In this document: positions 10,739-21,844 of the stretch, piece by piece | How the letters are laid out: every line of letters begins with the position of its first letter | Numbering within the stretch: the stretch's first letter is position 1 | Assembly (NCBI GenBank): GCA_025716815.1 | Contig: JAIXMN010000011.1 | Location: forward strand, 930,001 to 994,000 | Direction of reading: 5' to 3' | DNA: 64,000 nucleotides | Source of the DNA: Dichotomocladium elegans | Taxonomy: Eukaryota > Mucoromycota > Mucoromycetes > Mucorales > Lichtheimiaceae | Program-made: the position numbers and the translations under genes | Notes under the pieces: model-generated | Databases searched by the model: none | What the model was told of the DNA's origin: nothing | What the model saw: only the letters and a program-made list of their open reading frames with translations

Positions 10739-13160
10739 ATGGCTGAAAGTAATTCTAAAACATTCCACAGAGCGTTATATAAACGCACCAGCATTCCACG
10801 AAGTCAGGAAGAGCTTCGTGAACGCCGTATGGTGTTTGACCAGTCCTTGAGAAGAAAACATCGCGAGCAGCTCATTACTGCGAAGCGATTCCGACAGCTG
10901 ACGCATCGCGAAGAGAGAGAGAGCGTTGGTGATGAGTTGCAGCCCATTAATGAGCATGATGGCAAGTAATACGAGCTCAACTTTCCTGGAGGCGGATGGG
11001 TTTTTTTTTTTTTTCCTCTCGAGAGGGGTCTATTTAAACTGATGATTAGAGGACATTGACCCGTACTATCGTCTGACGACGGAACAAGTGGATGCTCTTG
11101 CAGCGGACCTGAAGAGCCAGGATAAGGGTGTACGCCTCGAGGCGGCCCAGCATCTGAGCAAATTTGTGCTTGAGCCAGCCCAGGCGCTGATTGATTATAT
11201 TACCAAGGGCGACTGTCTCGAGACGCTGACGGTGAATAAGAAAGATGGAGGTGTAATATGTTTATGTTACTAACATGGAATGCAATTTTTTGCCCAGCAT
11301 ATGTTGTCAAGCACGGAATTTGATGAGCAGCTCCAGGCTGTGCAGACCATATCAAGTAAAGATTTTTAACTCACGGCCACACACACACACACACCCCTCC
11401 CAGTGTATCATACGTGGAAAATTGAATGTGTCTCCTCGAACCAACTAGATATTGCAGCTGGACCGCACGATCTGTGGGTTATGTCCATCTCCACCGTCCC
11501 GTACATGATCACGTTTCTTGAGTCAGGCAATATTGTAAGACGTGTTCAAAGACACACATTGCCGCTGATGTATAACGCCTTTTTTCTTCGCGTAAAAAGA
11601 GTCTGCAAGAGGCTGCTGCTGGCGCACTCGGAAACATGGCCGCAGAAGATCTCGGCGGTGATAGTGATGAAGGCGACGAGATGCGGTCCAGGATCCGTTC
11701 GAACGGGGCCATCCAGCCTTTGGTGAAGCTTTTGGATTCAACGGTAACTTTTTTCTTTCGAATGTGTTGCTCGACCTGTGTGGGATGAGTGTAGTCATCC
11801 CAAAAACACATGCTGTAGGACTCTCGGCTGGTGCAAACCACCTGCTTTGCTTTAGCCAATCTGGCGCGTGGTCGTGAGAACCAGCTCCGTGAATTCCTCA
11901 CTGCTGGCATTTCAACAAGACTTTTCCATCATCTCAAGGACAAGACAGTACGTTGCGTATGGGGGTTCTGTTTCAGCGAGAACACTATGTTGATATGCGT
12001 TTATTATGAAGCCTGATACAGTGACCGAAATCTCATGGGTGATGAGCTATCTCACTGCGGGATTAAAAGAATTTCGTGAGGAGGTCATGCTCAATGGAAT
12101 CGCTCCTGTGTTGGTAAGGATCCCTTCTTATTCTCACGCTTTGCTCGATCCTGAATATATTCCATCCTAAGGTACAAAACCTGCGCGATCTTGCTCAGTA
12201 TGGTCCGGTGGTACTACCCATTTTGAGAACATTGGGCAATCTGTGTGGTGGGCCAGACGAATACGTTGAGAGTTTAGTGGACCAAGACGGATTTTTATTC
12301 ACGGTTTTGCTGCTCACGCATTCTGAGCACCGGTAATAATAATACAAGAAGAAGCCGCATTCTATCCGTTGAACTCACGCATTCTTTTTTCTTCCTTTTC
12401 CTCTAGAGCGGTAAAGAAGGAAGCTCTATGGGTTCTGTCCAACGTCACTTCTTCGTGAGTCATTCTTTTTTACGCATACTTACCTGCGATAACCAATGCA
12501 TTCGCTATTGGGTGGGGGGGGGGAAATGATTGTAGAGAGCAGACCGACATCATTCAAAGAGTGGTGAACGCAAACGCGATTACTTACCTCGCCGACACAC
12601 TGACACAGCATACAGGATACGATATTCGCAAAGGAGTAGGCATCAATGAATAGACATGACACGAATCCTATAACATGATTTTTCTGTATTGCATAGGCCG
12701 CCATGTGCTTAATGAATATCGCGTATCATGGTGAAAAGTTCATGCTGCTTTTGCCTCATCAACAATTGCTAACAGGCAAGTAAAAAAAATATATGGAATA
12801 TACGCCACATAAAAAAAAAAAAACGAGGAAAACAATGCGAGACACTGAACTCGCCTTTCTCGTGGAACGATCATGAAGCATTTGTGGACCTTGTTCAATC
12901 CCAGGATGCAGAGACTATGCGACTCGGTTTGTCGTACATTGATATGCTACTGACTCGAATTCCAAAGGTAACGCGAGAAAAAGGTCACACAAAACGGTTC
13001 GATAAAACGATTCCTTTAGGGAAATGAAATTATTCAAGCGACGCCGAGCTGCCTGCAGGCTCTGGGATCAGTTACACCCATGCCTGACCCGGAGTTGTAT
13101 GCTTTTGCCAATAGTCTTGTGGACAAGTTTTATGGTGAAACGCAGGAACTACATGGTTAA
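10739..13160 (+). CDS. IBB and armadillo-repeat protein, importin-alpha/TMCO6-like
   Basis: The N-terminus has a basic IBB-like segment: RSQEELRERRMVFDQSLRRK and HREQLITAKRFRQLT, close to both importin-alpha IBB domains and the start of animal TMCO6. Armadillo-type helices follow over about ten exons: LEAAQHLSKFVLEPAQALI, STEFDEQLQAVQTIS, SLQEAAAGALGNMAAEDLGG, VQTTCFALANLARGRENQL, SWVMSYLTAGLKEF, LPILRTLGNLCGGPDEYV, KKEALWVLSNVTSS. The spacing and the lack of canonical W/N ladder positions suggest a divergent importin-alpha rather than the housekeeping SRP1. Predicted role: adaptor in nuclear import or an ARM scaffold. The 3' end is ambiguous: a plain stop at 13158-13160, or splicing at 'catg|gttaaa' into a further exon near 13229 (PSYDPMAVVLAVWRR). 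Confidence 0.75.
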
Positions 13161-13332
13161 ATAAGGGGGGGGGGAAGAGTGTGATACGGAAATGTCAATA
13201 TATGCTACTTCTTGGTTACTCCGACAGGCCCTAGTTACGATCCGATGGCGGTGGTACTGGCGGTTTGGAGAAGGTGTGTGTGTGTGGGGGGGAATACTTT
13301 GGTGGGGTTTACATAGTAAGTATTGTCGTTTT

Positions 13333-14279
13333 TCATGCGTCCGGCTGCTGTGAGTAGAGCCGGATGCTGGCCAGTAGACCGTTCATTTCGGACTGACAGC
13401 GGGCAACGGAGGTTTCGATATTGCTGTCTTCTGACTGGATGGTGGTGGAGCTCTTGAGCGCCTCGATTTCTGTGCGGATGTGATCGATGAATGCCTGTGT
13501 TGTTGCCTGCACCTCATCACGCATTCGCCGGAGCTTCTCGATATGCTGATGCTGTTCCTCTGCCCAACGATATGCGTTTGACTCGTAAATTTTCGAGACG
13601 AGCTGGCACCGTTCTGCGACGATCGCGAGTTGTGCGTTCACGACCTTGAGCTCCTGCCTCAGGCGCTCGAGCTCGCGCTGTGGACCGGACTGGACAGCCT
13701 CTCGGAGGACCTGGTAATGCTGATCCAGCCTTGCCTGTTCCTCAGACTGCTGTTTGTTTTTTTCCATAGCTGCCTCGAGCTGTTTCCGCGCGTCGGCGGC
13801 TTCCTGTTTCAGCCGCTTCACCTCAGCCTCCATGGTCTGCGATGACTTTTTGCTCTGGTGAACCTGTTGCTGCTTGGCATCGAGCGACCGCATAAGCGTC
13901 TGAATTTCCGCACGATAGTGTGTGTTTGACTCGACGTATTCCTGGGCTTCGAATTGACTTCGTTTCTTGGCTTCACGTGCATTGTCGAGCTTTGGAGAAA
14001 AAACCAATTTAAGTTATCCCATTGGGGTTGTTTTGGTTTAGCAATGAAAAGGGGGCCGAGGTATGATATAAAAATGAATTGTTCAAGAGCGACCCCCACC
14101 CCTACCACCCAAAACAAAAAGGCAACAACAGAAAGAGAGAGAGAGAGAGCAAAGGATACCTGAGCTCGGGTAGTAGCGAGATCTTTTTGTAGGTTTTCAT
14201 AATGCTCCTGAAGCTGGACAAGCACTTTTCCCGATCGCGATTTCGGGAGTGCTGGGCTGGGCATCGTAGTTTGCAGCAT
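13333..14279 (-). CDS. Coiled-coil protein, possibly SHE3-like
   Basis: Two exons. The first starts MLQTTMPSPALPKSRSGKVL at 14279 (a second Met is at 14264) and ends TTRAQ at a donor near 14159. The second runs from LDNAREAKKRSQFEAQEYV to a stop at 13333-13335. Almost the whole product is heptad-rich and charged: AEVKRLKQEAADARKQLEA, ERLRQELKVVNAQLAIVAE, HIEKLRRMRDEVQAT. No enzyme motif or membrane segment is seen. The opening (SGKVLVQLQEHYENLQKDL followed by RYRAEI/THYRAEIQTLM) recalls fungal proteins annotated as SWI5-dependent HO expression protein 3, but that is a weak resemblance. Composition alone would also fit a cytoskeletal or septin-associated coiled coil. Confidence 0.7.
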
Positions 14280-15828
14280 TGGTGTGTGTGTATGTGATGA
14301 AGTGTTGGAAAGAAAAAAGGTAAGCTGAATATGAAATTTCCACCTCCTCCCCACCGGTAGCAATATAAACGCTTTGCAAGTGCGGGCTTGCGTCGATCCT
14401 GCGACATGAAAAAAAAACGTGCTTTTGCGTTCTTGTGTTTGGGTAAGTTAAAACATTTTACGCACATGGATGAAAAGCTATTTCATTCCTAAGCAGAAGA
14501 TGTTATTCATCTTTTGTGAAAGACCCGACGAGGAAGGGGTGGGGAGGAGAACAGTCGATTGGTTTTTTTTTTTCTGAGTGCTCTGTTACAGTTGCTGTTT
14601 GGCTGTATTCCAAACACGTGTATGGGTGTAAGCGCAAGTATAAGTGTGTGTGCGTATGTGGAACCTCCTTTAACTCCAACTGGAACGTGCCATTCTAAAA
14701 GAGGAAGCACATATTTCACTTTTCTCTTTTGGCGGTTGTTTGATGTGTGTGATTAAATGTACCGGCAGCAAAAGGGGGTGGGTTTGAGCAAGGCAGGGCA
14801 AGGCAGGGCAGAGCAGGACAGGGCAGGACGGCTGAAGAAATAAAAAGTCTGCACACTGAGGATTCACACTTTGGTCTCTCAAGCATGTCAAGTAGGGAGT
14901 TTTTATTCTTCCCTCCATCCTAACCAACGTCTGCTACGATTGCTTTTGGATCCGCCATGGTGGGTGGGGTGTAGCGGGTGGGTGGGGGGAAATGGGCAAA
15001 GAAAAGGAGGTGTGCGTAGAGGATTGGGGTCATTTCCCTATTCTTCATGGTCCGATTTTTTCGGAGCCCTGGAGTCCGATGTCAAACCACTTTTTTTTTG
15101 TGATTTTTGATAGTAGCTATAATGAGATCAATTGTCTGTGTGGCAAAGGGCGAGAAAACCATGTTAGACGCATTGATGGAGAGAGGAACGTGCGCCTTGG
15201 TCTTCTCTAAAAACTGGGGCACACAAACATTATAAAATTCTGATTTCAGAGGGGAGGAGGGTCTCTTCATTTTTTGTTTCTATTTTTCCCTTTCCTTGCT
15301 TTTCTCTCTTTCTCTCTCTGCACACAAAAAAAATCTAAAAGGTCGCCCGCCCCCCCTCAGCACACGCCTTCTTCCGCAAACACACCCTTTTGTACATAGT
15401 ATCAACAAGCATTGCCGCCCCGCACCGCCCCGCACCGCCTCGCCTCGCCTCGCCTCGTCTCGTCTCGTCTGGAGAGTGGTCTTCCTCCGGTACAACCTTG
15501 CTGTCCCTGCCCACGAGACGACTACTGCTCCTGCTGCCTATTTAATTATTTCTCTTACCTTCTGTTGGCCCCAAACTCTTCGACCCGCCTTCAAAGCAGC
15601 TGTTGTTGGTCATTCGCAACAGGGCTAAGTGAAAAAAAAGAAAAGGCCGTGCTTTTCTTTTTTTTTCGTTTTCACCTTACCTTCTTGCGGATTGACTACC
15701 AACGGCATTTGTTCTTTGGGACCCCAGCATATTCCTTCCTCGTCGACAAGCTCTTGTATATATACATATACATATATATTCTGTTGTCCCTGCCGCTACC
15801 ATTTTGCATTCCTAAGACTTAAAACCAA
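14280..15828. promoter_or_regulatory. Shared upstream region of coiled-coil gene (-) and CK1 kinase (+), repeat-rich
   Basis: No gene is recognised. Low-complexity blocks are present: imperfect 10-base units (gcagggcaag/gcaggacagg) at about 14790-14832, a C/G-rich tandem array of cgcct/cgtct pentamers at about 15415-15475, and T-rich tracts before 15829. A TATA-like run (tatatatacatatacatatatatt) lies at 15757-15780, about 50 bp before the kinase start. The open frames across 15296-15822 are produced by these arrays. Confidence 0.45.
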
Positions 15829-17768
15829 ATGACAACTGTCTTTTCCATTCGTAAAGCTGCTCACCAAAAGTGCAAGTACTCCAAACCCCGTGTCATCCAA
15901 TCACCTGCCGCCTTTCCGTCGTACACTCTGTTGCCTCCGTCTCCGCCGCATAAACATATGCAGCACCAGCACCAGCACCACCACAACCACAACCACAACC
16001 ACCACAATAGTTCATCCACTATAATCTCCTCATCGATTGACAGCACCCTGAGTGTAAACAGCAGAGACGTCATCGTTGCTGACCAATGGATTGTTCTATC
16101 CAAGATCGGTGAAGGGTCGTTTGGTGAAGTGTTTGAAGGTATATATGCAACTATCATCTGATCCAAGATTTCCATCGCCCCACCATTCTCACACGCTTTT
16201 CCATAAGCCGAAGATATCTTCACGCGCCGTCATTATGCTATTAAAAGAGAACCCCTTGACACGCCCTTGCCTCAGCTCGAACATGAAAGCATTATGTATG
16301 ACGTTTTGATGGGTGGCCGTAAGTTCCTCCCCACCCCTGTTCTCTGACTCTCGCTTTCTGTGTCTATTACAACCTTGACACATTGTTATATCACTAGCCG
16401 GAATACCACAATGCCAATGGTATGGTGAACATGATGACTTCGCTTGTATCGTCATCGATTTGCTTGGTCCAAGCCTGGAACAAGTACGCGAGGCTGTTCT
16501 CTCTATGCCACTTCAGACGGTTGTCAATCTAGGCTGTCAAATGGTTTGTTTTGTTGGTCTCTATTATTTTCGGCATGTCCTCCTCACCTACATTGTCACT
16601 CAAAGTGGGTTTACTACCATAGATCTCGATTTTGGAGCACATCCACGGCCGAGGGATCGTTTACAGAGATGTAAAGCCGGACAACTTCTTACTCCCTGCT
16701 GCCGCTTGCCGTCTCCCTGATAGCAACGTCACAGCCACCACGAAGAATAATCTCAGTAGTAGTAGTAGCAGCAGCAGCGGCAGCAGCAGTCATATATTCG
16801 GAGGCGACGACATCCCAGGGCTGAGCATCGTGGATTTCGGTCTTGCAACATGGTGGCGCAGCCCGCAGACGAATCGGCCCTACCCGCAGAGCAAGCGCCG
16901 GATCAAGAACAAGGCAGGTACCGCGCTGTATGCGTCGCTCAATGTCCACAGAGGCAAGATGCACGCGCGCCGAGATGACATGGAGAGTCTTGGCTATGTC
17001 TTGGTGGACTTGGCGACCGGTTCCTTACCATGGACAGGGATCCAGGCTCGGAACAGCAAAGAGGGCTGGGACCGGATGCGCCATCTTAAAGAAAGCTTGC
17101 CTCTTGCTGAGCTCTGCGAGGGCTTACCTGTTGGCTTTATGGAATGGATCGAGTATACGCGTCAACTCCAGTTTAGTGATCAGCCTAATTATGATTACTT
17201 GCGGCGCTTGTTGCGCGAGTCGTGCCAGCCTGAAAGCCAGTATGGAAAACGGGTTGTTCCCAGAGACGAAGCAAACAAGAAAAGAAGTCATGTACCGTTG
17301 CCATCCATGAGAAAAGCCAACAATGGCAATAACAATAGCAAATCGTCCGAGGAAGGAGTCTTTGTGATGGAAGATCTCGCTCAGGAACTGTCAGGGATGT
17401 CCGTCACCAGCAATGGCGATGGCGGCAAGAGAATCATGGGTCGAAAACGACGCAACAGTAGTAAGAAGCAGCAGCAGCAGCAGCAGCAGTTATCATCCAA
17501 AAGAACGCCTCCATCGCCTCCGTCGCCTACATCTTTTCCAGTAAAAAAACGAGGAGCAAACGCTACTACCACTGCCAGCATCGGCAAGAACGTGGGATGG
17601 AACACACACAAGCATCGGCATTCTGCAATGGTAGTACAGCCACATCCGGCACATGCTCATGAGTACTACGTTCCAGGAGACTCTAAACCATTTTCTTGGT
17701 GTGAGCAACAATCGAAACCGGCTTGGGATGATCACCGACCACCGCCTTCTTGGTTTTGGGAAAAATGA
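15829..17768 (+). CDS. Casein kinase 1 family protein kinase with Ser-rich insert
   Basis: The N-terminal about 80 residues are low complexity with a His/Asn/Gln-rich stretch (15961-16010). The kinase domain then begins WIVLSKIGEGSFGEVFE (glycine loop), HYAIKRE (ATP-binding Lys) and PQCQWYG. The catalytic loop is YRDVKPDNF and the Mg2+ motif is DFGLA. The activation segment GTALYASLNVHRG is the CK1 version of GTARYASINTH. It continues with SLGYVLVDLATGSLPWTG, EYTRQLQFSDQPNYDYLRRL. About 45 residues rich in Ser/Asn separate the catalytic loop from DFG, longer than usual. The C-tail is basic and has a Gln run at about 17469-17488. Four exons: the joins near 16138/16208 and 16320/16400 keep the frame. 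Serine/threonine kinase; target unknown. Confidence 0.9.
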
Positions 17769-18400
17769 ATGATGACGGATCGAAAGAACAGAATTAAACC
17801 AAACCAAGCCTTCCCCACCTTCCTCTTTAGTTTAACATTCAAGGATGCATAAAATGCTTAAAACCTATGAGGCCTTTGTCTAGATCCAGGACGTACCTAC
17901 GCATGGTCTTGGCCACAATGGACGTCGTCCATCAACTAACTTACTGGAACATGGATATAGATGTAGCCGTTCCTCCCACACCGCAATGCCCATTTTTGTG
18001 GGGTAATATAATAGATGTATGCGTCTGTGCGTTAAGTTGGGTGTGGAAAAAATGACCGTGCACGTACTGCACAGTTTGTCAACAAGTAATGTCACCCAAG
18101 GTGAAAATGATGTCGCGGGGCAATGCTATTTGCCAATCATTTTATTAAATAGCATCGGTGATGTGATGGGGGGTGGGGCCTGAACCTATGGAGTTATCGT
18201 TGATTCAGGATGAGTCTGTTGTCAAGGCGATTGCATCTCATAGTGAAAGCAAACTCTAATGCATCTTGGTCTGATGTCCCAATGTTTGATAGAAAAGCCC
18301 CAAAGATGAAGATATTCTATGAAAGAGGTAAATATAAAGACTGAGCTCTTCAGCAGTTGGGCATTCGCAGTCGGACTGCTTAGAGATGAGTTAAACAACA
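17769..18400. other. Intergenic, nothing recognised
   Basis: AT-rich sequence between the kinase stop and the first transposon terminus. No open frame resembles a known family and no structured repeat was noticed. Confidence 0.5.
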
Positions 18401-18700
18401 TACACCGTTTTCCCCAAATACTTGAAAGTCGCAGGATCACAAAATTTTTGCCCAGAAATCTTTACGCGTGATGACAAAGCCCAATGTCGCATGCGCACAG
18501 CAAAAGATGCCACCCACTTGCATGCTGGAAAGAGCAATCTATTTCTATCTTTGTTTACGATGGGCAAGGACATGTTGTTGATGAACGTGGCTGCCCTGAA
18601 TCTATGGACTATGCCGTCCAAGAAGGAAATGTACACTCCCCAATCCGTTAGTTTTCACACAGAATACTTGCGTGGTCTACCTTTTCAAGAGTGACCCCTG
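18401..18700 (+). mobile_element. 5' fragment of IS630/Tc1-like transposon
   Basis: Nucleotide similarity is visible to the 5' part of the fuller element at 45981. Shared blocks include tacac(c/t)(g/a)ttttcc at 18401 versus 45981, gcaggatcaca at 18431 versus 46031, tttgcccagaa, cgtgatgacaaagc, and the block at 18560-18650 that parallels 46215-46310 (gttgatga.c.tggctg.cctgaa.ctatgg; aaatgtact; atccgttagtt). Similarity fades near 18700. The DDE part of the transposase is not present here. It lies next to the 3' end of the antisense Fanzor pseudogene. Confidence 0.6.
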
Positions 18701-18959
18701 GATTTTATTGCTACGCATATCCTCAAGCGAAAGGATTCAGATAAAAAGTGGCCGACCTTGAGCGCGGTTATGCAATGTGCAACCGACAAAGAGAAGCTCT
18801 ATGTTGGCGCAACACAGCCATTGCGGCATTACAGTATGAAAAGGACCTTGATGGCAAATTTAAGAAAGGAACCTTCAGTGAAGAGCATAAGGCTGTGTTG
18901 ATTACATATATGATATCGCGGACCCAGCGATATAGGTGCTGGCCTGTCGACGCCTTCGG

Positions 18960-20454
18960 GGAGACAACGGCCCTCCGAAATCTTTCTGCACTTGACCGGG
19001 GAACACGCAGACCGCGAATGATATAAGATCCCCGGTTCCACATCCGACGTACTGGACCGTTGTCTTGGGTGCGCAGTATGCAATTTTCGCTGTGACATCT
19101 ACAGTACAGAGGTCAATGAATTCGGTAGGTTTTCGAATACATAAAAAAAAAAACCACAAGAATGGATTTCGTACCTCAAAAAGAACGTGGCAAAGGGCAC
19201 GGGGCTGCGGTTACTTCTGTTGTTGACGCTGCTGGTGTCGCCGAGGATTTAACACCATCTTGCTGCAGGATGGACAGCACTTGCTGGTTTTAAACCCGTC
19301 TATTAGGTACCCCTCGAATCCATGCTTCTGCGCAAGTTCCCTGAAGCAACTTGCAACGTATGGCCTCATGGAATTAAGCCATAGGAGCTGACCAGTTCCG
19401 GAAAATGAAGACTGCAGTGCTGTCAAACATTTCTTTCAAGTCTTGGATAACTTTAATATCAGCGAGTTTGCTTGATGTAATAAGCTGGCAGACGGAGTTT
19501 TCGGAAGAGAAAGGCTTGGGGGCACGTGGTCGGTCATGGTATGACTATAAAACCCCTGGAGAACATCAGACACCTCGGATCTTAGACAGACGGTGCTCCG
19601 CAAATGTGACTTGAGGTTGTTGCGTGCCTTGTCCTGCTGGGATTGGGTATACCGGAACTGTCGAGGCGCGATATTTGTTTGATTCCTCGTGCACACAGTA
19701 CATAAGGTCACGTCGGCCTGGATCGACGGCTACACATCGATCTGATATTTCTTCATGACCCGCCCGGCTCAGGCCTGTGATGTAAGGGATAAGCTCCTTG
19801 TTTGCCTTTAGAGGTATCGCGGTTGACATCAATGACGCTCTCAGCTTTTTAAATACAGTAACCCCAACGCCACCTATGCTGATCATGCCACGGAACGTGT
19901 GAGATTGCCTTCTTTCTGGGGTCTGAAAGCTTTCGAATTGCGGTCAACTACGTCATACCTATAGTCCAAGTTGACGAGTTCTTCATCCTTTGTTCCAAGA
20001 TCGTTCCAGAATGTTTTGACAAAGTATTTTGCTCTCGATAAGCAGATAACACGGGGACCATCTGCGACGAAGTGGGGAAACAATTAAAAGCAGGTAATTC
20101 GAGACGTTGAAACAAGCAAACGAGCTGGTAAAAGGCTTTCATGTGGTTGGCGGGGCGGGACTTGCTGTCGTAGCAGATATTGTCTTTTTGAAATCTGTAG
20201 CCTTCAGGATAAGAGTTGAGAACAGGCAATAGGGCCTGCAGAGCCTCCCCAAAATCATCTGGTGGCTGCTGGCCGATGAGATCCGTGTGAATCTGTCGGC
20301 TACTAATTGTCAACTTGAAGCACCTGGCAGGCTCGATCACGTTTTCCGGAATACCGACACTTATTTCTCCGGTGCTCAAGCCCTGATCAAACAGATCTCT
20401 TTCCATTATGGCCTTTTGACCTCGAATGTCCAGCAAAGTACAACTCACGTTCAA
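18960..20454 (-). pseudogene. Fanzor (eukaryotic TnpB homologue) pseudogene, copy A
   Basis: Read 20454 to about 18960. The N-terminal part has KAFYQLVCLFQRLELPAFNC followed by FPT. A frame change then gives the continuation near 20040-20000 (RAKYFVKTFWNDL). At 19886-19566 a frame contains ISIGGVGVTVFKK and the RuvC-I motif VAVDPGRRDLMYCVHEES, with its Asp at 19725-19727. Next comes YTQSQQDKARNNLKSHL. At 19426-19211 the frame has GQLLWLNSMRPYV and then YLIDGFKTSKCCPSC, the first half of the zinc ribbon. At 19043 the remnant MWNRGSYIIRGL stands where RuvC-III (WNRD...N) is expected. Known family: Fanzor proteins are RNA-guided DNA endonucleases related to TnpB. Oddities: several frame changes and stops, Glu replaced by Gly before the ribbon, and Asp replaced by Gly in WNRD, so this copy should be dead. 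The gene is antisense to the IS630-like fragment at 18401. Confidence 0.78.
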
Positions 20455-20498
20455 AGGTAACCTCCTTTTAGCAATGGTTAGATATCAGAAAGCGAAAT

Positions 20499-21112
20499 AT
20501 GGAGTTATCCCGGGTACAGGACATGTCTTCACCCGCTACATCAACCACGAGTGTCTCCAGCATTTGCGATGCCAGTGACCAGATCCTTTCGGTGAAGTGT
20601 AGTATTCAAACCATCGGCTGGCGAGAAGAATACCGTGGGCGGTTACTAGAAGTGGTTGCCATTGCCCATCCCACAACAGCGTACGCGTTTCCCCTTGACA
20701 CAATATGTTTTGTTAAATGAACTTCAAACCAATCAAGACTTTGACATTTACGATCTTCTTGAACATCCGTTTTTTTTCTCAAATATGGTTCTCTTTAGTG
20801 GAATACGAGAGACGCGCGCTTAGATCGTCCATCACGGTCAGGAGACGAGCTCTGATCAACGAGTACTTGCCTGGATACCTCCGCCATGCAAATTACATAA
20901 GGCCATCTTTTCCGAATGCGCAGCGATGCTCGATATGTGAAGGCCGCAAGATAAATGCAGCGTACAGCAACAATATCAACATGCGATCTGATCAGCATTT
21001 CAGGTGTGCCGTGTTTGCAAAACATAAAACTTTAGAAACGTTGTGTTTCAGCTTTTTCAAACCATGTCTTTTTTCACGGCTGATGAACCGCCATAATCCA
21101 CAAGCCCAATGA
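20499..21112 (+). pseudogene. Broken ORF of unknown function upstream of Fanzor copy A
   Basis: Coding-like sequence continues across at least three frame segments on the plus strand: SIQTIGWREEYRGRLLEVV, then (frame change near 20690) LLNELQTNQDFDIYDLLEHP, then (near 20795) EYERRALRSSITVRRRALIN, YLPGYLRHANYIRPSF and QRCSICEGRK...HFRC. The CxxC and later Cys suggest a former zinc-binding segment. The family is not recognised. Its start is divergent from the Fanzor pseudogene (45 bp gap), so it could be a second gene of the same element. Confidence 0.35.
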
Positions 21113-21339
21113 TTCATTATAATACATCCTTTGCTTTTTGGTGAGTTTGGCAGTGTTCTGAACGCTATTATCCAAGCTTCTGTGTCAGTTAAAGCATCGG
21201 TAAGTGATGAAAGTTGTGTATCAAAAAAGAGTATAGTATGATCCTTGATTTCCTATAAATAATGGACAAGTTGAGCAGTCTGCTATCTTCATCGACTACA
21301 TCCCGACCCTTTCTTCCATGGTCTTATGCGGTATGACGA

Positions 21340-21715
21340 AATTCTTTTATTGCAATCTAACATCCACTGTTCTTTGTAAGTTGACCAATAATGCCAGGAC
21401 GTAATGAGCCATGGAAGAGTATCCTGGATATCCTTCCCGCTCCTTCTGCTCCTTTTCGCTGCTGCTCACCTCTACGTCTTCCTTCCTGGTTATCACCAGG
21501 ACAGCCATACTGCTATTCGGAGGTAAGTTAAAGGGTATGGAGAAGAGGTTTGTTGTCCAATATGTTCCAATCCATGGATCCGAAATCGGTTTACCTATTG
21601 ATACGACCACTTTATACGACTCTATGCGTCGTTATTTTGTATTTTGTACGGCATTGTTTTATCTCATTTACGAAATTTATTTTGGAAAATGAAGTACACT
21701 ATTCTTCGTTAGAAG
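21340..21715 (+). repeat. Dispersed repeat with transposon-end-like terminus
   Basis: The segment ends with tttacgaaatttattttggaaaatgaagtacactattc (21664-21701, partly quoted elsewhere), which closely resembles 47756-47790 and, in its last part, 29046-29072. The inner part (gccatgga... ccttcc... ctcctt; aagttaaagggta.g.agaa) resembles 25600-25750 and 47470-47670 more weakly. The terminus is an approximate inverse of the 5' end at 18401 (common core ttttcc..aaat), so this may be the 3' end of an IS630/Tc1-like element. Confidence 0.45.
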
Positions 21716-21844
21716 GTGGGGCCCAGTGATTGGGTTACTATCTTTTCATATTTATTCCAGAGACGTATAAAATATTTGCTCCCATTGTCCTAAACCCTAT
21801 CATCTTTATCTATCTCGAGAGTGCTCTCCTGATATTTAACCGAC

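Noticed and set aside
15296..15822. Overlapping plus-strand frames before the kinase
   Set aside because: They are created by the pentamer array and T tracts; no residue pattern resembles a protein family.
19405..19711. Plus-strand frames within the Fanzor A region
   Set aside because: They overlap the minus-strand Fanzor segments, which carry the recognisable motifs.
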